Origin: Mumia xiangluensis
GTDB lineage: Bacteria; Actinomycetota; Actinomycetes; Propionibacteriales; Nocardioidaceae
Assembly (NCBI RefSeq): GCF_010994095.1
Contig: NZ_WJYO01000001.1
Location: forward strand, 1-64,000
Reading direction: 5' to 3'
DNA length: 64,000 nt
Made by a program: the position numbers and the translations under genes. Shown in pieces: positions 34,142-42,226 of this stretch. Position 1 is the first letter of the stretch. Every line of letters begins with the position of its first letter. The notes below the pieces were generated by a model, which saw only the letters and a list, made by a program, of their open reading frames with translations, did not search any database and had not been told where the DNA came from.

Positions 34142-37100
34142 GCGCCCGTCGCGCCCGTCGCGCGCGTGCCGCCGACGCTGTCCGCCGACTCGCCCGGGCA
34201 GCGCGAGGCCGCAACCGTCGACCGGCGCTGAGCGTGGTCGTTCCCGTCTACAACGTGGCCCCCTACCTCGACGAGTGCCTCGAGAGCGTTCTCTCCCAGA
34301 GCCTGCGCGAGATCGAGGTCATCGCCGTCGACGACGGCTCGACCGACGGCTCGAGCGAGATTCTCGCCCGCCACGCCAGCAACGACCATCGCCTGAGGGT
34401 CGTACGCCAGGAGAACGCCGGGCAAGGACCGGCGCGCAACCTCGGCGTCACGCTTGCCAGGGGCACCTTCCTCACGTTCCTGGACGCCGACGACACCCTC
34501 CCCGCGACGGCCTATCAGCATGCCGTCCAGACCCTGCAGCGCACCGGTTCGGACTTCGCCGTGGGCGAGGTGAACCGGGTGCGCAACGACGCCCGCTCGG
34601 CGGCGCCATGGGCCGCCTCCGTCCATGAGCGCGACCGCCTCGGCATCACCATTGACGACTTCCCGGACGCGCTACAGGACGTGATCGCCTGCAACCGGGT
34701 CTTCCGACGACGGTTCTGGGTCGAGGAGGTCGGAGGTTTCGAGGGTCGCGGCGCCTACGAGGACCACGTCCCCATGGTCCGGGCCTATGTCCGGGCAACG
34801 CGCTTCGACGTGCTCAAACGAGTCACCTACTACTGGCGCATCCGCGAGAACCAGACCTCGACCGGTCAGCAGAAGCATCAGCTCGCGAACCTCCGTGACC
34901 GGGTGGCCGTGAAGGCACAGGCACAGGACCTCCTCGAGCGTGAGGCGTCGGAGACCGTCTTCTCGACATGGCTCGGTCGGGTGCTCGACCTCGACTTCCC
35001 GCCGTACGTCAAGCACGCACTGATCGCCGACGACGAGTACCGCGCCGTCCTCGCGCAGGCCTACCGACGACACGTCGCCATGGCCACCCCCCACGCCTGG
35101 CGGTCGGTCCGGGTTTTCCACAAGCTGAGAGCATGGCACGTCGCAATGGAGCGGTGGGACGACGTCGAAGCGATCCAGCAGCACGTCCGCGACTACGGCC
35201 GGCCACCGAGGGCGCTCGTCCACGACGGACGGGTTGTGGCCGACCTGCCCATCGCGGACGACCTCGATCCGGACACACCTCACGAGCTCTTCGAGCTTTC
35301 CGACAGCGAGACGGCGCTCGACGCGCGGCTGCTTCGGGCGTCGTGGGACGATCCGGCTCGTCTGCGCCTTCGCGGCTGGGCCACCGTGCGTGCCGTCGGC
35401 CACGGTGGGGACGAGCACCGGATGACACTGTCGCTGCGATCGACAGGCGGGGAGACGATCGTCCTCTCACCTGTCCACGTCGACGAGCCGCGGGCGAACG
35501 CCGCCATCGCCGAGCCCGAGGCCGACCATGCGCCGGCGGGGTTCGAGGTCGTGATCGACGTGGAACAGCTGCTCCGTACGCGAGGCGGGCGCACCGGCCG
35601 GTGGGTCCTCGAGACTGAGGTCTCCGTCGGCGCGGTGACTCGAGCCGGGGTGTTCTCGAGCCCGGTCGCGGGCGGCTCCGCCGCGCCCCAGAGCCTCACG
35701 TCAACTGATGTCCAGGGACACCGGTTGACGCCGTCGTGGGACGCACGCGAGGGCTTCGTGCTGGATCTGGAGCCGCCGAAGCCACCCGCTGAGGAGGGCC
35801 CCTCGGGCGTGTCGATCGATGACGCAGCCACCGGTAACGGCTCTCTCGCGATCACGCTCACCGGTGCCGCCGCTGACGAGGCCGCGGTCCGACTCGTTGG
35901 TGAGCGCCTCGCCGTCGCAGCCACGGTTGCGGGGAATGTCGGGCTCGGCCGCCGTCTCCTCCTTCCGCTGCGAGCCTCCGTGCTGGGCGGCCCCGAGCAG
36001 CCCCTCCCGTCCGGCTCGTACTCGCTCCGGTTGGGCGACGGGACACCCGTGAGTGCCACCACCGGGTTCCGCGCCCGCCTCCCGCTCGAACAGGTGACGC
36101 CTGATACCACTGTCCGCTGGACCGTCACTCGAACCGGCGAGGCCCGGCTGACCGTCATGTCCGGGCTCGGGCCGCTCGAGCGGAGCCGCTGGGCCCGCCG
36201 ACAGGTTCTCCACGGCTACGAGCGCTCGGCGGCCCCCGCTGCCCGCCAGCTGCTGCTCCACAGTCGCGGCGGTCTCGCCGCCGCCGGTTCGCCCGCGGCG
36301 ATCGCCCGCGCGGCCGCCGACCTCGATCCAGGCCTCAAGGTCGTGTGGTCCACGTCCGACCGCTCCGTCGCCATCCCCGACGGCACCCGACGCGTGATCA
36401 TCGGAAGCGCTGAGTGGGCCGACGAGGTCCGGCGGTCATGTCTCGTCGTCGCTGACGGACCCCTCGACAACCTCCTCCCGCCCTCCGGGCGACACTGGAT
36501 GAACCTTGCGGCGCTGCATCCCATCAGCTCGCCCGGGCGCGCCCGCTGGGCGGCCAACGGCTTCTCGCCGGGACATGTGCGCGAGGAGGAGCAACGGCTT
36601 GCACGCTGGGACATCCTCGTCGCCGCGGCGCCGTACGCAGAGACCGCCATCCGCTCCGACCTCGGCTTCGGCGGCGAGATCGCCGTGCTGGGCGACCCGG
36701 AGGCAGATCTCCTCGTATCGGCCGACGGCGCGGTCGCAGAGCGTGTGCGTGAGCGGCTCGGCCTTGCCCCTGATGCGTTCGTCGTGCTGTACGCGCCCGC
36801 CGATCGCCCGGACCGCGCGACCAGCGCACGCACCGCCCGCCTCACCCACCTGCTCGACGTGCAGAAGCTCCAGTCATCCCTCGGCCCGTCGTCGGTGGTC
36901 CTCGTCCGGGGAGGGCCGGCGGTCGCTCAGGGCGGCGAGCGCATCCTCGGAGTCCGAGGCGTGGTGGACGTCACCGACTACCCGAACGAGGCCGAGCTGG
37001 TGCTCGTGGCCGACGCTGCTGTGCTCGACTACACACCGCTACGACTCACGTGGGCACTCACACGCAAGCCTGTCGTCCTGTTTCAACCAGATCTCGAGGA

Positions 37101-37317
37101 GTACTCCGCTCTCCACCCCCCGCTCGTGCCGTGGGCGAGGTCCGAGACGGGGCCCGTCGTCACATCGACGCTAGAGGCAGCACACGCGCTGACGGATCCT
37201 GCAGGGCTCGTCGAGACCTACACCGATGCGTTCGAGGACGTCAACCGCACCTTCAACGCGCACGCTGACGGTCACGCGGCGGTGCGGGCGGCGGAGCTCC
37301 TGCTGAGTCGCCTTTAG
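34138..37317 (+). CDS. GT2 glycosyltransferase fused to a degenerate TagF-like domain
   Basis: A protein of about 1,059 residues. A GT2 domain fills the first 250 residues (LSVVVPVYNVAPYL, AVDDGSTDGS, GQGPARNLG, FLDADDTL). The middle is beta-rich with RLRGWATV and EQPLPSGSYSLRL (Pro622-Tyr628). The C-terminal 400 residues align in layout with glycerophosphotransferases, but the catalytic signatures are gone: where QTWHGTP is expected there is NLAALHPISSPG, and TDYSS is replaced by LDYTPLRLTWAL. That domain is probably inactive or only structural. The first standard start, GTG 34234, falls inside the first GT2 strand; the frame is open back to a CTG at 34138 that overlaps the manC stop (CTGA) with GAGG seven bases ahead. 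I take CTG as the real start. Confidence 0.75.
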   Translation: MSARRARRARAADAVRRLARAARGRNRRPALSVVVPVYNVAPYLDECLESVLSQSLREIEVIAVDDGSTDGSSEILARHASNDHRLRVVRQENAGQGPARNLGVTLARGTFLTFLDADDTLPATAYQHAVQTLQRTGSDFAVGEVNRVRNDARSAAPWAASVHERDRLGITIDDFPDALQDVIACNRVFRRRFWVEEVGGFEGRGAYEDHVPMVRAYVRATRFDVLKRVTYYWRIRENQTSTGQQKHQLANLRDRVAVKAQAQDLLEREASETVFSTWLGRVLDLDFPPYVKHALIADDEYRAVLAQAYRRHVAMATPHAWRSVRVFHKLRAWHVAMERWDDVEAIQQHVRDYGRPPRALVHDGRVVADLPIADDLDPDTPHELFELSDSETALDARLLRASWDDPARLRLRGWATVRAVGHGGDEHRMTLSLRSTGGETIVLSPVHVDEPRANAAIAEPEADHAPAGFEVVIDVEQLLRTRGGRTGRWVLETEVSVGAVTRAGVFSSPVAGGSAAPQSLTSTDVQGHRLTPSWDAREGFVLDLEPPKPPAEEGPSGVSIDDAATGNGSLAITLTGAAADEAAVRLVGERLAVAATVAGNVGLGRRLLLPLRASVLGGPEQPLPSGSYSLRLGDGTPVSATTGFRARLPLEQVTPDTTVRWTVTRTGEARLTVMSGLGPLERSRWARRQVLHGYERSAAPAARQLLLHSRGGLAAAGSPAAIARAAADLDPGLKVVWSTSDRSVAIPDGTRRVIIGSAEWADEVRRSCLVVADGPLDNLLPPSGRHWMNLAALHPISSPGRARWAANGFSPGHVREEEQRLARWDILVAAAPYAETAIRSDLGFGGEIAVLGDPEADLLVSADGAVAERVRERLGLAPDAFVVLYAPADRPDRATSARTARLTHLLDVQKLQSSLGPSSVVLVRGGPAVAQGGERILGVRGVVDVTDYPNEAELVLVADAAVLDYTPLRLTWALTRKPVVLFQPDLEEYSALHPPLVPWARSETGPVVTSTLEAAHALTDPAGLVETYTDAFEDVNRTFNAHADGHAAVRAAELLLSRL

Positions 37318-37351
37318 ACGGTGATGGCCGCCGACAGCGAGTTCACCCCAA

Positions 37352-37640
37352 TTGGTACGTCGCCTCGGTTGCTTGCCTGGTGTCAGCAACCTGCCTGGGC
37401 TCGGGCTTGCGGGTGAGATCGGCGACTGGCACCGGTTCACCGGCAGGCCATCCGTGACCGCTGGGAGCTCGCGTCGCCAGCCGCTCGCGCTCGTGGTGAT
37501 GCAGGCAACCGGCGACTCCACGCCCGATGGAACGCCGTCCGGCAGCACGCAAGCGGCACGTCGTGGTCCAACGTCGCGATCGCCCGCGAGCCGGCCGGCG
37601 GGTGCTGGTCGTTGGCCGTCCTCGAGGAGCAGACCCCTCA
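37352..37640 (+). pseudogene. Remnant of an IS110-family transposase
   Basis: Fragments of the C-terminal part of an IS110/IS116-type transposase occur in two frames. First comes LPGLGLAGEIGDWHRFTG (around 37388-37445), then after a frame change AIRDRWELASPAARARGD and on through GNRRLHARWNAVRQHASG and NVAIAREPAGGCWSLAVLEE. Roughly 60 residues that normally lie between the two parts, and the whole DEDD catalytic N-terminus, are missing. No terminal repeats are visible. The 619-bp gap 37318-37936 holds only this; 37641-37936 shows nothing I can identify. Confidence 0.75.
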
Positions 37641-37936
37641 CAGATCGCTTCATGGACCACCACGTGGTGGAAGCAGCGCGCGGAACCACCCGCGAAACAA
37701 CTATGAGCAGCCCGGTCCTGCCGGGCGACGCCCGACTCTAGGCACCCGGACCTGCTCATGCCGAACACCCCGTCCGGCGGTCACCAACCCGCGCATCTCA
37801 GTCTGACCGCGCGTCGCCAACGACACGCTCACCACCGACTCGTCGACGAAGCAGAGGCGCCCACCCCCACCTCCGGGGACGGGCGCCTCACCCTGCCGCT
37901 TGACAGGAAGTCGCTACCTATCAGCTGTCCTCGTCC

Positions 37937-38974
37937 TCACCCGGCCACCCGGGTCAGCCAGATGGAGGACGTCCCAGGCCCGATCAGGTCGAGCGACTCG
38001 ACGTCTTCCAGCTCCGCGCCGAAACGCCACATGAAGTCCGTCCAGATGTGGACGGTGAAGCACGAGTTGAACATCAGGAATGCTCGCAGGAAGTACGCCT
38101 CGTTCCAGGAACGGTTCTGCTCCGCGAGCCAGCTCATGGGGTAGTCGAACGGATATGGGATGTCGTGCAGGTGGATCTTCACGCCGACCGGTACCCGGGG
38201 GAGGATGTCGAAGATCTCGGTGAGGACGTCGCTCCCCGTCTTCGCCAGATGGGTCGAGTCGATGAACAGCACATCACCCGCCTCCAGCTGGTCGAAGACG
38301 GCGAGGTCCACAGCCTGGATCTCCTCCGGGATGATCGTGCTGGTGGCGCGGTCGGCGTCGCGGAGGAGTGACTCGAGCCGCTCTGGATGAGGGTCGATGA
38401 ACGTCAGCTCGATCGGGTCGTCCGACCGCCACTCGTCGTTGATGTCCAACAGGACGGCTGAGCTGAATCCGGAGCCGACCTCGATGTAGCGCCGGGGCTG
38501 CGCGGCACCGATGGCGCCCGCGAGCAGCCGGGCGCTCTGAGTGCCGAACATCGAGTTCGAGTGGTACCGACGAGTCTCGCTGCCCTCGCCCGCCCGCCAC
38601 CGGCGTACGTACGGGACCCACGTGGCCCACGCGGCAGCCTGTGCATCGAGGTCCAAATGGATGCCGGCGATGCTCGCACGTCCCTCGATGTCACTCCCCC
38701 GGCCGCGGAGCCGGCGCACATCGACGATCGGCGAGTAGTAGTGCCCGGGTGGGACGAACAGAGGCGCACCGGAGTCGTTCTGCTGATCGCGTTCTCGCTG
38801 CGGAATGGCCGGAGGAGCGTCGCGTCGCGGCGGGGAGGGCGTGCGTCCGAGGACGAGGTCCTTCGTCGATCTCATCAGCGCGCGAGCCGCCTCGTCACGC
38901 GGCGCCGGTAGTCGATCCGCCAGGGCCGCCGCGGCCCGACGACTCATGGTCCGTGCACTTCTCCTACCTGACAT
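37937..38974 (-). CDS. Class I SAM-dependent methyltransferase (Methyltransf_24-like)
   Basis: A 345-residue enzyme. RYIEVGSGFSSAVLLD is the SAM-binding loop, FIDPHPERLE the acidic second strand, and LFIDSTHLAKTGSDV a motif typical of enzymes that modify sugars in surface polymers or natural products. The HLHDIPYPFDYP stretch may hold a metal ligand. The first 120 residues are a Pro/Arg-rich linker. The ATG at 38974 is supported by a -10 box six bases ahead; an internal ATG at 38947 is the alternative. It stands alone on the minus strand, next to the IS remnant. Substrate unknown. Confidence 0.7.
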   Translation of the reverse strand: MSGRRSARTMSRRAAAALADRLPAPRDEAARALMRSTKDLVLGRTPSPPRRDAPPAIPQRERDQQNDSGAPLFVPPGHYYSPIVDVRRLRGRGSDIEGRASIAGIHLDLDAQAAAWATWVPYVRRWRAGEGSETRRYHSNSMFGTQSARLLAGAIGAAQPRRYIEVGSGFSSAVLLDINDEWRSDDPIELTFIDPHPERLESLLRDADRATSTIIPEEIQAVDLAVFDQLEAGDVLFIDSTHLAKTGSDVLTEIFDILPRVPVGVKIHLHDIPYPFDYPMSWLAEQNRSWNEAYFLRAFLMFNSCFTVHIWTDFMWRFGAELEDVESLDLIGPGTSSIWLTRVAG

Positions 38975-38980
38975 CCGAGC

Positions 38981-38986
38981 ACCCTA
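38981..38986 (-). promoter_or_regulatory. -10 box giving a leaderless transcript (methyltransferase)
   Basis: TAGGGT on the minus strand, exactly six bases before the ATG at 38974. No ribosome site is present, which fits a leaderless mRNA. Confidence 0.55.
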
Positions 38987-39051
38987 GCGTGTCGAGGGCG
39001 CACGGACGAGGTCCGCTCGCCCGGAGCGTGCGGCCCAACCCCGCAGCCGTG

Positions 39052-39999
39052 TCATACCTGCCAGTGGATGCCCGACGCGATGCCGAGGTCAGCCGGGTCG
39101 GCCGCCCGGCGCCACCAGCGCGCGGGCCTCTGCTGAAGAGCCCGCATCACAGTCCCCCAGTCGCCCGGTGCAGCCACGATCGTCGACACGATGCGGCGCA
39201 GCTCGTCGGCGGGGACGGCGACGTGGCCCGATCCCCACGGCCGTTCGACGGTCCACACCCGCCGTCGCTCCAACCCGGACTCCAGGAACGGTTCCATGTG
39301 CACGGTCCGGTGGGTGTCACCCGTGTTCTGGATGTAGAGCACCCGGTTGCGCGCCTCGGCGTACACCGGTCGGAGGTCGGACCCGACGGATGCGAGGGCA
39401 TCGTCGACCGCTGCGTCGTCGCCCGCGCCCAGGCACATCCGCGCATACCGCTCGACGTGAGCCCGGGTGTAGTTCGCGATGATCGTCTGAGGATTGACCG
39501 CGACCGAGAGCACGTCCTCCTCCGGCGCCCCGTAGAAGAGCGCGGCGAACCCTCCACCCGAACCCCCGAAGTACAGCCGACGGGTACCCCCGGCGGCGCG
39601 GTGGAGGTGGTCGATCAGCCGGGGAAGCTCGTGCTGGAGATCGAGCGTGTCGGTGCCGGCGTACCAGGCGAGCGTCAACGACTCGTGCCTGTACAGCGCG
39701 GGGTCCGCAATCAGGATCCGGTTGACCGGGGTGTCGCCGTGGAGGCTGCCGCCCGTGAAGTAGGGCAGAGAGACGCCGGTCCTCATGATCGCGGCGTGGA
39801 AGCTGACGATCGTCGTTCCCGCTCCGCGGGGGTCGTAGAGGACGTCGATCACGGTGTCTGCGGCGCGCACCGCCAGGACGCCGCCAGGCGGATGCGGGTC
39901 AGCGATCAGCGCGTCGATGGAGGGGTAGTCGTGGACAGGCCGGTTCCACCTCGTCGGGTCTCGTCGTGCTGGAAGTCCGTCCACAGTCCGCATATCCAC
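39052..39999 (-). CDS. Alpha/beta-hydrolase-like protein
   Basis: A 315-residue soluble protein with an esterase-type nucleophile elbow, LYFGGSGGGFAALFYG, in which the Ser would be the nucleophile. A VSFHAAIMR strand comes before it, and a C-terminal GSGHVAVPADE could supply the catalytic His. No signal peptide or membrane helix is seen, so it acts in the cytoplasm. In this setting it might remove or transfer acyl groups, or help the neighbouring O-acyltransferase, but no specific function is supported. GTG 39999 follows a -10 box by six bases. Confidence 0.5.
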   Translation of the reverse strand: MDMRTVDGLPARRDPTRWNRPVHDYPSIDALIADPHPPGGVLAVRAADTVIDVLYDPRGAGTTIVSFHAAIMRTGVSLPYFTGGSLHGDTPVNRILIADPALYRHESLTLAWYAGTDTLDLQHELPRLIDHLHRAAGGTRRLYFGGSGGGFAALFYGAPEEDVLSVAVNPQTIIANYTRAHVERYARMCLGAGDDAAVDDALASVGSDLRPVYAEARNRVLYIQNTGDTHRTVHMEPFLESGLERRRVWTVERPWGSGHVAVPADELRRIVSTIVAAPGDWGTVMRALQQRPARWWRRAADPADLGIASGIHWQV

Positions 40000-40005
40000 G
40001 GAGCC

Positions 40006-40011
40006 ACCCTA
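40006..40011 (-). promoter_or_regulatory. -10 box giving a leaderless transcript (hydrolase-like gene)
   Basis: TAGGGT on the minus strand, six bases before GTG 39999 and with no ribosome site between. It is the same hexamer and spacing as upstream of the methyltransferase at 38974. Confidence 0.55.
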
Positions 40012-40026
40012 GCGACACGGGCACGG

Positions 40027-42165
40027 TCAGCCCCGCGCCAGCGCCTTCATGAGCGGGCGCTCGAGAACGGGTGCGAGCGTCCGGGCGTACGTAGCCGTGA
40101 GGTGGGACCCGTCGAAGTACACGACCACACCCCCGACTGCGCCGTCACAGCGTTCCGACCTGCAGATCCGGTCGTTGAGATCAGCAAGCACGATGCCACG
40201 GTCGTCGAGGTCGTGGACAGCGTCCACCACGGGCTCGGCGGGCTCCCACCTGTCACGGGGCGCCGAACACCTGGTCAGGTCGGAGGCGTTCTCGGCGAGG
40301 CAGTCCGGGATGATCGTGCCAGGTGCCGGCGTGTCCCGGATGACGGTGATCGGCACACCGGACGCTCGGACGCTCGACAGGACCTTCTCGTAGCCTCGGC
40401 GATAGTCGTCCTGGCTCCCGGCGATGTCGTTCCCGACCGACGGGACCGAGATGCGATTCGTGTAGACGACCAGGTCGTAACCGCCCGTGACGATACGACG
40501 TGTGACCCGCTTGACCCATCCCGAGCAGCGCCCCGACTTGTCCGCAGTGTCGAACTGCTGCTCCGTCTCGGCCGCCGCGCACTGGGATGCGAGGTAGGTC
40601 GTGATGCGCCAGCCGCGTGCTCGAGCGATCTCTTGGAGCGCCGGCAACCACTGTCCAGCGTGCGAGTTGCCGGTCAAGGCGACCGAGGTCTCGGCGTCGG
40701 GGTCACCGAACTCGCACACGGTGACGGGGAACCGCGGGGCGCTGGCCCAGCAGTCCTTGCCGCCCGAGACCTCCTCGTACGCATCGGACTTGTCCTTCAG
40801 TGCCTGCGCGGGCGCAGGCACGACTGGACCCTCCGTGGTCCGCGGGCAGCTGACTCCGGGAGCGAGCGCCGATGCTCCGAAGCACGGGTCGTCGTCGGCG
40901 ATCGCTGCTGCCAGCGCACGACGGGCAGCGTCCTCGCCGCGGTCGACCTCGACCAGCTGGGCAGCGGCCATCGCAACGACGACCGCCATGCCGGCGATGC
41001 CGAGGACGTAGGACTTGCGGAGAGGTCGTCCCCACTCCGGGCTCCGGAAACGATCCTCGACGTAGCGTTTCGTCCACGCAGCGAGGACCAGCGAGGCCAC
41101 GAGGATCGTCAGCTTGTCGAGCAGCCCGAGCGGCGACCCGGTCGCGTACGGGACGAGGACGATGAGCGGCCAGTGCCAGAGGTACACCGAGTAGGACACG
41201 TCACCGAGCCACTGGACCGGCCTCATCGCCATCAGCCCGGCCGGTGAGCCGGGGGCCTCGGGGGCATTGGCAGCGATCACAGCGGCCGCGCCCAGCACCG
41301 GGACCGCCGCATGCCACCCGGGGAACGGTGTCGCTCCCGTGTATGTGAAGGCCGTCCAGACAATCGCAGCGAGGCCCGTCCAGGCGAGGACCGCCCGTGC
41401 CGCAGGGGGCCAGGCTACGGCTTCGACCGATCGGCCGCGGCCGAATCCGTTCTTCCCGATCAGCACGGCCAAGAGACCGCCGACCCCGAGCTCCCACACG
41501 CGCGTCGGGGTCACGAAGTACGCCCTGGCCGGCTCGGTCACGGTCTCGTGCACCGAGTAGGCGAAAGATGCGGCGACCACTGCGCCCAGGCCGACGGCCA
41601 CGACCAGAGTTGGCGACCTGCGTACTCGGGACGCGAGCGCGACGAGCACCAGGATCAGCAGCGGCCAGCCGATGTAGAACTGCTCCTCGACCGACAGAGA
41701 CCAGAAATGCTGCACCGGGGTGGGTGAGTTCTCCGCAGCCAGGTAGTCCACGGCATCGGAGGCGAGGAGCCAGTTCACCACGTAGAGGGCCGCCGCACCG
41801 GCCTGCTTGGCTGTCGCAGCCCACTGCGTCTCCGGCGCCACCAGGCGCGAGGCCACGAGCGTGACCGCGAGCACGAGAAGCGACGCCGGGAGAAGACGGC
41901 GGATCCGCCGCGACCAGAAGCCCGCGAGGTCGCGTCCGCTGCGTGGTGGCCTGCCGATCAGGTGCGAGGTGATGAGGAACCCGGAGATGACGAAGAAGAC
42001 GTCGACACCTGTGAAGCCTCCGGTCAGCCGGTTGGGCCACAGGTGGTAGATCAGGACGAGCGAGACGGCGACGGCGCGGAGCGCCTGGATGTCGGCGCGG
42101 GTTCCCAACGCTGCGCGCTCGTCGCGCACTCGCGGCGAGCGCTCGGCCAGGGACCTGCTGCTCAC
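40027..42165 (-). CDS. Membrane O-acyltransferase with C-terminal SGNH domain (OatA-like)
   Basis: A 712-residue integral membrane protein. Residues 20-410 form the acyltransferase-3 domain with about ten to eleven membrane helices, beginning DIQALRAVAVSLVLIYHLW with the catalytic His, followed by FFVISGFLIT, RRIRRLLPAS and FWSLSVEEQFYIGWP. The extracellular C-terminus is an SGNH domain with VALTGNSHAGQWLPAL (GNSH instead of the usual GDSH) and the catalytic pair in YFDGSHLTATYA. Such proteins carry acyl groups (often acetyl) across the membrane and attach them to peptidoglycan or wall polysaccharide. GTG 42165 has GAGG about nine bases ahead. It lies downstream of the TagF-like gene, so it may decorate that polymer. 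Confidence 0.88.
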   Translation of the reverse strand: MSSRSLAERSPRVRDERAALGTRADIQALRAVAVSLVLIYHLWPNRLTGGFTGVDVFFVISGFLITSHLIGRPPRSGRDLAGFWSRRIRRLLPASLLVLAVTLVASRLVAPETQWAATAKQAGAAALYVVNWLLASDAVDYLAAENSPTPVQHFWSLSVEEQFYIGWPLLILVLVALASRVRRSPTLVVAVGLGAVVAASFAYSVHETVTEPARAYFVTPTRVWELGVGGLLAVLIGKNGFGRGRSVEAVAWPPAARAVLAWTGLAAIVWTAFTYTGATPFPGWHAAVPVLGAAAVIAANAPEAPGSPAGLMAMRPVQWLGDVSYSVYLWHWPLIVLVPYATGSPLGLLDKLTILVASLVLAAWTKRYVEDRFRSPEWGRPLRKSYVLGIAGMAVVVAMAAAQLVEVDRGEDAARRALAAAIADDDPCFGASALAPGVSCPRTTEGPVVPAPAQALKDKSDAYEEVSGGKDCWASAPRFPVTVCEFGDPDAETSVALTGNSHAGQWLPALQEIARARGWRITTYLASQCAAAETEQQFDTADKSGRCSGWVKRVTRRIVTGGYDLVVYTNRISVPSVGNDIAGSQDDYRRGYEKVLSSVRASGVPITVIRDTPAPGTIIPDCLAENASDLTRCSAPRDRWEPAEPVVDAVHDLDDRGIVLADLNDRICRSERCDGAVGGVVVYFDGSHLTATYARTLAPVLERPLMKALARG

Positions 42166-42226
42166 GTTGCTCTACCTCAAGGTCTCGTCAGGGTCCGGGG
42201 CGTTCTCGTCGATGATAGGTGGCGCC

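Noticed and set aside
37318-37936. A small new gene in the 619-bp gap
   Set aside because: Short frames on both strands lack ribosome sites and protein-like composition; the gap is explained by the IS110 remnant.
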